Program-made: the position numbers and the translations under genes
Part shown: positions 23,981-32,141 of the stretch, piece by piece
How positions within the stretch are numbered: position 1 is the stretch's first letter
Layout: each line of letters starts with the position of its first letter
The notes under the pieces: generated by a model
What the model saw: only the letters and a program-made list of their open reading frames with translations
Databases searched by the model: none
Told to the model about the DNA's origin: nothing
Assembly: GCF_000801105.2 (NCBI RefSeq)
Contig: NC_079517.1
Span: 21,709,579 to 21,773,578, forward strand
Reading direction: 5' to 3'
Origin: Raphanus sativus
Taxonomy: Eukaryota; Streptophyta; Magnoliopsida; Brassicales; Brassicaceae
DNA length: 64,000 nucleotides

Positions 23981-24601
23981 TGTTGATGTAAAGATGTCCG
24001 CCCTGAAGTAATCGCTGACGTAGTTGCTGAAGCAGATGTCGTGGTGAGTGGTGAAGACCATGTGGAGTCGAGATGCTGAGCTGGAGTTTTGTAGACTTGG
24101 AGAGCAAGGGAGTATCTTGGAGAAAAGGCAAAGAGGAATAAACTTGAGGAGCAAGTTTATGACTTAAAGGAAGAGGAATAAGTGCATTCCAAGAAAAGGA
24201 AAGTTGCACTTATTGATATGGAAGATGTCCATATTGTGGTTCCTTAGAAACTAGGATTTCGGGAACGTGGAGAACTATATAAGATAGCTATGGGTCGTCT
24301 GTAGAGAGACAGAGACACGGAGGCTGATCTTATAGAGAGAGAAGCTTTTGGAGGTGTCCTGGGTCGTGCTGAAGCAGTGGCTGAAGTACTTGACGGAGGA
24401 AAGACATAAGCTAGGATTGCTTAGGAATTGTTCAGTGGCGTGAGTTAGGGTGTAACACTAGACGTGTAAAGCTGATTAAGCATAGATTGTAATAGGGTTT
24501 ACAATGCGATTTCTAATAAGAGCAATTGGTGTTTGCTTGTGTATTGTCTCTCTTGATTTACCTTCTGCATTACTATTGTTTGTGTCGTCTTTGCACTTAC
24601 A
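23981..24601 (+). repeat. 5' LTR of the Sirevirus-like element
   Basis: Begins TGTTGATGTAAAGATGTCC and ends CACTTACA, three bases before the primer-binding site. The first 200 bases recur at 27,126-27,327. Confidence 0.9.
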
Positions 24602-24603
24602 AA

Positions 24604-24618
24604 TGGTATCAGAGCGGG
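24604..24618 (+). other. Primer-binding site for initiator tRNA-Met
   Basis: TGGTATCAGAGCGGG directly after the 5' LTR with a two-base spacer. It is 36 bases upstream of the gag start. Confidence 0.9.
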
Positions 24619-24653
24619 TCACCTAAGTTACTGGTGTGATCCTAGAGGTGAAG

Positions 24654-26690
24654 ATGGACACGGTTGTTTCTGTGCACAAGGCAATCATGTTGAATACGGA
24701 CCATTATGGTCATTGGAAAGCTCGCATGAAGCAGTTGATTCGAGGAATCAATGAAGATGCGTGGACAGCTGTGAAGACTGGTTGGGAGGAGCCTACCATA
24801 GTCACAGCAGATGGGAAGAAGCCTAAGCCAAAGGTGGATTGGTCAGAGGCAGAGCGCAATGCAGCAAAGTTTAATGCAAAGGCGCTATCGGTGATTTTCG
24901 GAGCTGTTGAAGTGGAACAGTTTCAGCTGATTCAGGGGAGTACTTCAGCTAAAGAGGCGTGGGAGATCCTGCTGAATTTGTTTGAAGGAGATGATAGTGT
25001 CAAGAGGACACGTCTGGATCATCTTGGTTCGCAGTTCGAGAAGCTCAGGTGGTCAGATATTGATACGGTGGCAAGCTTCAGTGCCAAACTCAGTGCTATG
25101 GCGCATGAAGCATGTGTACTAGTGAAGAAGTTGCTACGCTGTCTTCCAGGGAAGTTTGGAGCTCACAAGGCGGTCCTGAATATGACTGCAAACACGGATG
25201 AGCTGAAGTTTGACAAGGTAGTGGGTATGCTGAAGGCGGAAGAGATGGAGACAGGCAGTGGCTCGGTGTCTACATCAGGAGGTACGCCAGGGAGTATAAC
25301 CCTTGTGGCTGAGAAAGAAGTTGATAGACTTCAGAAGATTGATGATGCCATGGGATGGCTAGTCAGGAACATCAGAGAGTTCATGCGCTGCGTTAGGAAG
25401 AGGCCTCCGCATGTGAAGCATGGAGGTGGTCAAGGCAATCGCAGAATGAGAGACGGTTTCAAGTGCTACGAGTGTGAAGGAGTTGGTCATATAAAGGCTA
25501 ACTGTCTTGTAGCACGACGAATAGAACTTAAGTGTTCTGAGTGCAGAGGTGTTGGACACACACGGCGTGAATGTCCAAACTCAAGGAAGGGTAAAGGTAG
25601 TCCATTGAAGTCGTCTGATGATTCAGAGTCTGAAAAAGATGGAAAGGTGAATCTTGTTGCATTTGGTGCACGCAAGGAGGGATCTAGTGAATCATCTGGT
25701 TCAGATCTCAGCACAGATGATGAGGAGTATCATGTGCTGCTTAACAAGTGGTTGATGGTCAAGGATCAGAATCTGAGATTGGAGGATATGGCTCAGAAGC
25801 AGAACGAGCTGCTTGAAGAACTTCGTGAAGAACTTACGGCTGTGAATGAGAATAATGAGTCTCTTGAGCAGAAGATGAGCGAGTTGAGGGAAGTTGTTAC
25901 TGGGGAACGAGAGAGAGCAAGGATGCTGGAACGTGATTTGGCTGACAATCACAAACAGATCAGGATGCTCAACAGTGGATCCAAAGAGTTGGATAAGATA
26001 CTTTCGATGGGACAACCAGCCAAGGTGAACTGGGGTCTGGGATATCGAGGAGCTGAGGGCACTAAGGAAGTACAGAAGGGGCTGTCACATTTTGTGCGTG
26101 GAAGCACATCAAAAGGTGGAGCCAAAGAGACTTGTCAGGAAGTGCGTCGGGACGTACGACAAGAAGTGCGGCAGGAAGTTCTACAGCGCGTGGCTGTGAG
26201 TAACAAGCCGAAAGTGATACATCAGTGCAGCAACATGAAGTCCAGACAGAAGGGTCTGAAGCATGGGTGTGCAGCTGGTACGAGGAAGGAGGCTGATTGG
26301 TGCATCAGCAAATGTGTCAGGCCAAAGAAGAAGCAACATCGGATGTGCTGCTGGTTCTGTGGAAAGGTTGGACACAAGAAGGTGGAGTGTTTTGCTCGTG
26401 AGAAGAGCAGAAACATGGTCAAGAGGGTGAACACGGCGTTCACTAAACCCAAGAGGGTTGAAGAGGTGTCTGTAGCCAAGAGTGGCTTACTTGATAAGAT
26501 CAAGGAGAAGACATCAGAAGAAGGATGCAGCTCTGGTAGGAGTGATCTTGAGGAAGATCAAGAAGCATCAAGTCTGAAGCTAGGACACGGAGTTGTCCAT
26601 ATCACAAAGGAGAAGGAGATCGAAGTACATCAGGAAGTGATGCGAGGTGATCTTCACGAGGGTGATAGTGAAATCACTCCAAGGCTATAG
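24654..26690 (+). CDS. Gag-like protein of the copia element, three zinc knuckles
   Basis: The ATG at 24,654 gives MDTVVSVHKAIMLNTDHYGH, and the frame is open for 678 codons. An N-terminal DUF4219/UBN2-type gag domain (HWKARMKQLIRG, EAWEILLNLFEGDD, LDHLGSQFEKLR) spans roughly residues 5-220. Two close CCHC knuckles follow at about 270-310 (CYECEGVGHIKANC, CSECRGVGHTRREC), then an acidic Ser-rich linker, a coiled coil of about 90 residues at about 360-450, the motif LDKILSMGQPAK found in Sirevirus-type gags, and a third knuckle (CWFCGKVGHKKVEC). It lacks any enzyme domain, so it would form particles only with help from an autonomous relative. The frame is intact, which argues for a relatively young copy. 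Confidence 0.75.
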   Translation: MDTVVSVHKAIMLNTDHYGHWKARMKQLIRGINEDAWTAVKTGWEEPTIVTADGKKPKPKVDWSEAERNAAKFNAKALSVIFGAVEVEQFQLIQGSTSAKEAWEILLNLFEGDDSVKRTRLDHLGSQFEKLRWSDIDTVASFSAKLSAMAHEACVLVKKLLRCLPGKFGAHKAVLNMTANTDELKFDKVVGMLKAEEMETGSGSVSTSGGTPGSITLVAEKEVDRLQKIDDAMGWLVRNIREFMRCVRKRPPHVKHGGGQGNRRMRDGFKCYECEGVGHIKANCLVARRIELKCSECRGVGHTRRECPNSRKGKGSPLKSSDDSESEKDGKVNLVAFGARKEGSSESSGSDLSTDDEEYHVLLNKWLMVKDQNLRLEDMAQKQNELLEELREELTAVNENNESLEQKMSELREVVTGERERARMLERDLADNHKQIRMLNSGSKELDKILSMGQPAKVNWGLGYRGAEGTKEVQKGLSHFVRGSTSKGGAKETCQEVRRDVRQEVRQEVLQRVAVSNKPKVIHQCSNMKSRQKGLKHGCAAGTRKEADWCISKCVRPKKKQHRMCCWFCGKVGHKKVECFAREKSRNMVKRVNTAFTKPKRVEEVSVAKSGLLDKIKEKTSEEGCSSGRSDLEEDQEASSLKLGHGVVHITKEKEIEVHQEVMRGDLHEGDSEITPRL

Positions 26691-27125
26691 CAACGAGTGC
26701 AGAGGGCACTCGGGGTGGATGAGGAAGGGCTCATGGTCAAGGAGACGACGCATGAAGGAAGCCAGGTCCTCAACAGAAGTGGGTCGAGAGGTAGCTCGAC
26801 AAGTGCGTCAGATCGTGATGCAGTAGCAGACATGTGTGTCTGTAAGGCTTGACATCTAAGCATCTGTTTTAGCTTAGTATGCAATCAAGCAGGGGGAGAA
26901 TGGTGACGTTGTCCAATGAGTGCATATCTCATGGGGGAGAAGAGCATAGTGATGGACGTCCTGAAGTAGATGATGCATATCTCATGGGGGAGAAAAGCAT
27001 GGTGTGGTGCACATCTCGTGTGGGAGAAAAGCACAATTGGCGTGGAAGTTTCCAGGTAGGGAACGTGGTTGTTGAACCAGAAGAAGGTTGTGCTTGATCG
27101 GCACACAAAGCTAAAAGGGAGAGAT
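26691..27125 (+). repeat. Non-coding 3' region with repeated PPT-like units
   Basis: After the gag stop comes GCAGGGGGAGAATGG, then two near-identical CATATCTCATGGGGGAGAA units and a third diverged unit (CACATCTCGTGTGGGAGAA) at about 26,925-27,025. The true polypurine tract, AAAAGGGAGAGAT, lies against the 3' LTR. Confidence 0.7.
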
Positions 27126-27327
27126 TGTTGATGTAAAGATGTCCGCCCTGAAGTAGTCGCTGACGTAGTTGCTGAAGCAGACGTCGTGGTGAGTGGTGAA
27201 GACCATGTGGAATCGAGATGCTGAGCTGGAGTCGTGTAGACTTGGAGAGCAAGGGAGTATCTTGGAGAAAAGGCAAAGAGGAATAAACTTGAGGAGCAAG
27301 TTTATGACTTAAAGGAAGAGGAATAAG
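27126..27327 (+). repeat. Truncated 3' LTR of the Sirevirus-like element
   Basis: Copy of the first 202 bp of the 23,981 LTR. It is interrupted after GAGGAATAAG by TGATAGTGC, the start of the next element's LTR. The remaining 420 bp were not found on the far side of that element. Confidence 0.9.
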
Positions 27328-28684
27328 TGATAGTGCTCAAATTACCCAGTAGAGCTTACTCTCTCAAATAAGAGGTACAGCTGTAGTACTTAGGGATCGA
27401 ATCACGAGGAGCTGGGGAACCAATTAAATAAAATCTACTAATCAATCCTAGGCAAGGTTGGTTTATATGATAGAAATGAAAATAACAATTCCTAAAATGA
27501 GCAAGGCAGTTGCTCTAACTAACAATATGAAGGGTTGTTTAAATGGGATAAAGAGTGCTAGACATAGGGTTTCTATTCAGGAATGGAGATTATAATCTCT
27601 ATAAATGCTTTAATAAGTTGCTTGCATGATACTATAGATCTCAGCCGCTTAACATATGTGAATGAATCACTGGTTAAAATATCTAGATCTCTGGCCACAC
27701 CTTTCGCATGATGACACAGAAAAAGAGTCGGTCGATATCCTTTTGAGATATAGAGCGATACACCTTTCGCGGAGCCGATCGATTTACCAGTAGGGTATCG
27801 ATCGACGGCTTCTAGATCTGCCTAGGCGCGAACCGAATATGACCGCGAGGTCTCAAGGAGGAACTGTCGTTCTTCTCAACGGGAAACATGCATCGCTTAA
27901 ATGGATAATCAAGATAATCTAAGATCCTAGTGATCTATGTTCTAGTTAGCTACTCTAAAACAAGCATAGGGTACAATCCATTTGATGAGTATCACAACTT
28001 AGCAATTATAGTTTGGGGCTAATCCCACAAACCTATTTAAACCCTAGATCTAACAAGTAGACTACTCAGACATAGCTAAACAATTCATAACAATAGATAG
28101 ATGAAAGAATTGCATAGATAGAATAAAGTAAAAATACAAAAGGAGATGAGAAATCTCTCAAATCTCTCTCAAACAAATAAAACTCTAGTCTCTCTCTCAC
28201 ACTCTCTGTTTTGGTTGTAAAAAGCTTCAAGCTTCAAAGGGTTTCAAAACTTGCCGTCAAAAGCACTTAGCAGGAGTATTTAAGCATTTCCATTAGGTTA
28301 AAAACTCGTCAGGGGCAATCTCGTAATTTGGTGAAGTCTTGGTGAAGTAGTCAGCTAAACCATTTCGTCCTCGATATCGATCGACAACACTGAGTGTGTA
28401 TCGATCGATTATAATCTTCTAGTATTCGGATCTTCTCAGCTATATCGATCGACAACTCAGGATGAGTATCGATCGATTATAATCGCAATGTTGACTTCCG
28501 ACTTAGTCTTGAATGGTCAACTCGGGTGTATCATCTTTTGTACTCTAAAATGCTCCAAAAATATCACTTTCTCACAAAATGCTCCTGAATCTGAAAACAT
28601 ACCTAACAGGCTAGAAAACAGATTAAATATATAATAAAATACTAGTATACCATGGTTAAAACGGGTAAAATCCATGGTATATCA
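27328..28684 (-). repeat. Complete LTR of the TCGATCGA family (1,357 bp)
   Basis: Begins TGATAGTGC and ends GGTATATCA, so the ends form the inverted pair TGATA/TATCA. It lies against the purine tract of the minus-strand element. It holds five exact TCGATCGA palindromes. Two pairs, at about 28,376-28,405 and 28,443-28,474, are separated by about 14 bases each. Partial copies lie at 1-1,031 and 39,171-40,184. Confidence 0.9.
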
Positions 28685-28697
28685 ACTCCTCCAGACT
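28685..28697 (-). other. Polypurine tract
   Basis: The minus strand reads AAGTCTGGAGGAGT directly before the TGATATACC start of the 3' LTR, the expected priming site for plus-strand DNA synthesis. Confidence 0.75.
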
Positions 28698-30054
28698 TAC
28701 TCATTTGCTTGTCCTCAAGCAAAAACAGTAGTCTTTGGAAAAGGTTTGGAAATATCAGGAACTCAAAGATTCAATATATTGAAGTCATCACTCTATGGGT
28801 TTGCAATCCATGTCTAAACATCCTAATCACAGAATTTCATCATGCCTTATCCTAGCTTAGCAACCAAACTCATCTAGTCAACAACATAGCAATTCTCATC
28901 TGACATTCCCCTCTACTAACCTCATTTCTTAACATAAAATAAAAGTGCAGGCTTTACCTTGGGAGTATCGATCAAAGAACACATGGATTCAACTCAAACA
29001 AGTATCTGAACACACAGGTAGTCTTCTCTGATCCCTTTCTCCCCTCTTCTCTCTTCACTGAATCTCTTATTAGTTTCAATTTCAACAGGTTTCGATGCCA
29101 CATAGGTCATCTAGTCCATCTTATTGACATTTGCATTGTAACTCATACATTTTTGACAAAGTGTAGCGAATAATGGGGTCACAGGAATCACTCCTACCCC
29201 TCGTTTCCACAATGTGTGATCATCCTTGAGATTTAGAATACTGGGGTCGCAAGAGATACTCCTATCCCTCTGCTTCTCAAGAAATCATTTCAATCTTTTA
29301 TAACATAAACTTAGATCTCGAGATGCCGAAGAGAGCGAAGGAAGGGAACCAGAAACACACAGACTTTTTACCTTCCAGACTTGTAAGAGGATTCCAATCC
29401 AGTGATATCCAAGCCCCAAGACAAGCAAATAAGTCAGTATTAGTGTTGGAGGTCAGCTTTGGTTCCTTCAAACAATCTTAGCTAGTGAATATAGATAGCA
29501 AGTTGATCCACTTTAGCATCTTTAGTACTATCTGCAATCAGTAATCTAGAATGGTGCTAAAGAGTGGTCAGACAATCAAATATAAATCCATATCAATGTT
29601 CCTATTTAATACTTATGCGAAAAATAATTTTGAAAAACGTTTTAATAAAAACCAAAATAAAAACACATATTAGTAAACTCTCCCCCCAGACTTAAATTAC
29701 ACTGTCCCAGTGTAACATCCGGTGGTGAGGTAAATAAAATAAAACATAATTAATAAATATAACAAGTTAGAATGAATAAACCTGATCGACAAGATGTCGA
29801 TCGATTCGTAGTGGTATACGTCGATCGTTAGTAATGGTCGTGTGGTGTCGAGCGATATGAATGGTGAATGTCGGTCGATGGAATTATCATTCTACTTGGA
29901 TCTAATAAAAACTGCAAAATAAATCCAAAAAAATAAAAGCAAAAATGAAAAATAAAATAAAATAAAAATAAAGAAAAAGAAAACCTAATAGTGGGTTGCC
30001 TCCCACTCAGCGCTTGGTTATAGTCATTTAGCTTGACTGTGGTAGGTGAGTGAC
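28698..30054 (-). other. Non-coding 3' region with a second PPT-like tract and a palindrome
   Basis: No reading frame of note. At 29,682-29,696 the minus strand carries a second purine tract, AAGTCTGGGGGGAGAG. Directly beside it TTACACTG-TCC-CAGTGTAA (29,697-29,715) is a perfect 8-bp stem with a 3-base loop. TCGATCGA-like motifs resume at 29,790. Confidence 0.7.
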
Positions 30055-32141
30055 TCATGGGGTGCAGAAACTGCTGATTACCGGACAGCAATCATCAATC
30101 TTGTGTCTCCTACTATTGAACCATGTGGCGTCGAAGCTTCTTGTGGCATCATCCGCTCGTAATTGCTTCTTATCTATCTGGAGGACTGTATCTTGAAGTT
30201 TCCTCACAGAATTCTCGATGTATTCGATTTTGTAAACTTTCCTGTCGATGGTATGGTAGGTGTGTACGGACAATAATTTCAGCTCACTCTGTAATGCATC
30301 GATCCTGTCTAGAATAAACTGATCTCGATCTGCTAAAGACTCGGTGTCGATCGATGCTACGAGATGCGCGTCGGTCATTTCGCTGAGGGTATGTCGGTCG
30401 ACACAGCATCCATTGTGTCGATCGACTGTGAACACTGTCTGTGGTACTGCAGAGCACGTATATTGCCCTTCATGTGGCGAGTAGTTCTGCAGAGGCTGTT
30501 AACCCGTTCGTTAACAGTGTAGTCAATGGTATCACAGGTCCCGTTGAGTCTCTTTTCCATAGCTTCCATAGCCTCATACAGCTCATGTTTAAGTTCATCA
30601 ACTTCTGCTGTTGTGCAAGCTCTCTTCGCTGGTGGTGGTTCGGTGTCGATCAATGCTGGTCGAGGCCTGTCGATCGATGCTTCATTGCTATCACGTAGAT
30701 AAATATAAGCCTTAATGATGCTCATATCTCTTTCTAGCTTGTCCAGCTGTCGTGAAAGCGTATCCAGGTATCGCATGATAGGTGAACTTAAAAGATCATG
30801 CTTCTCTTCGTACGATTTCATCATATCTTCCAGTTCTGCGAACCTTGTGTCGATCGACGACGAAGGATGTGTGTCGATCGATGGAAAAGTATTATTCTGA
30901 GCTTGGTCATTCTGGCGAATTGTATCCAACTCTTTCTGTAGAAGATCGATCCTCTTGCTTAACCATTCGACATTATTGTTGAGAGGGCTGTAGACGTCTC
31001 CAATCCGTGTATTGATGTAAGCAACCTCCCATTCATCCTTCTTAGGTGATGAACATTCTGGTCGGTCCATAGATGTAGTCTTGCCGATGTCGATCGATGG
31101 TACAGGTACTCTGTCGGTCGATACTGGTGGCGTAGCCTCTTTCTCAAGCATGGTCAATATGTTCCCAAGCTCCACTCTTATCTCAGCCATATCATTCTGG
31201 AAGTCCTTGTAACTGACATCCAAAGGCTGGAAAGTGTCTTCCACCAATGTGCGCATGTTTGCCTCAAGGTGCGCCTGAGCTCTCCATACATCAGTCACCA
31301 TATCATCCACCTCCTCTCTACTGTAGGGCACTGGTGGTGGTGTGTATGCAAGGTAAGGGCGTGTGTGTATTGGAAGTTGTAAGCAACCTCTGTGAGAAAG
31401 GGATGCTCTATCCAAAAGTCTCTTTACTTGCTCCTTGGTAACATGGATGATCTCACCATCAACTCCTCTAGCATAGCCAAACTCATCTCTGTAGACACCA
31501 TATTCATCCTTAGCTTCCCACTTGAATCTCCTGGATCCATCAATATTGAAGGCACGTCGTCCAAACTCCAATCGTCTGTCGGGCGATCGGACTCTTGGTC
31601 TGTCGATCGATCCGGGATATCCGCCGTCGATCGACGGTGTTGAAATGATGTCGATCGATTGTGAATGTCGAGGTTGACCGAAGTGTTGAGGAACTGTATC
31701 CTCCCTTGTGTTGGTGTTGTGGTTGTCCTGGACGTGATGTAGGATGTCTGGATGGCTACGTTGCTTTGTGAACAGGTTTTCTGGTCCATTGGCAACTTGG
31801 AGGATGTCTGCTATGTCCTCTCTTGTTATGTGCAGGACTCTTCCATCCATAGCTCTTGCATAGCCATCTGTGTCCCTGAAAATTCCAAATTCATCAGGTG
31901 TTAGTGAAACGTTCCTGATATCATAAGGTTCATGAGATCTCGGTTGAGCTCTGTTGAAGGTGTCGATCGATGGGTGTGTGGTGGTGGCGATCGATGGTGC
32001 ACGTCTAGCTGCACGGCTGGATCGATTGATCATGTTGTTGCAGTCTTCCATTGATGAATCTCTGAATGCTGGAAGCTGCTGGGTAGAAGGTGAAAAGTTT
32101 TGAATTTTCGTGGCTTGAGTTGTCAACCTTTTATACCAATG
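30055..32141 (-). pseudogene. SID-repeat polyprotein region of the gypsy element
   Basis: In the same frame as the gag-protease ORF, separated from it only by TAA at 32,142-32,144. About 580 residues follow, with nine Ser-Ile-Asp tripeptides plus near variants, each encoded by a TCGATCGA-type palindrome. Two copies of a 30-residue module (DEFGIFRDTDGYARAMDG and DEYGVYRDEFGYARGVDG) occur near residues 78 and 207. Long stretches are coiled-coil-prone, for example ELDTIRQNDQAQ and LSRQLDKLERDM. The frame closes at 30,375. A second frame, entered about 50 bases earlier, carries 120 similar residues to 30,055, so a frameshift is likely. No catalytic domain is recognised. Confidence 0.6.

Larger units (their letters stand above)
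23981..27327 (+). mobile_element. Non-autonomous copia element, Sirevirus-like, 3' LTR truncated
   Basis: A 621-bp 5' LTR, a tRNA-Met primer site, one gag-like ORF, a non-coding stretch, a purine tract (AAAAGGGAGAGAT) and the first 202 bp of the 3' LTR. No protease, integrase or RT is present. The 3' LTR is cut exactly where the TCGATCGA-type LTR begins, i.e. a nested insertion. The two LTR parts differ at about five positions in 200, so it is fairly young. Confidence 0.85.

Noticed and set aside
25359..26503. Minus-strand ORFs opposite the Sirevirus-like gag
   Set aside because: Shadow frames; the plus strand has gag and zinc-knuckle motifs.
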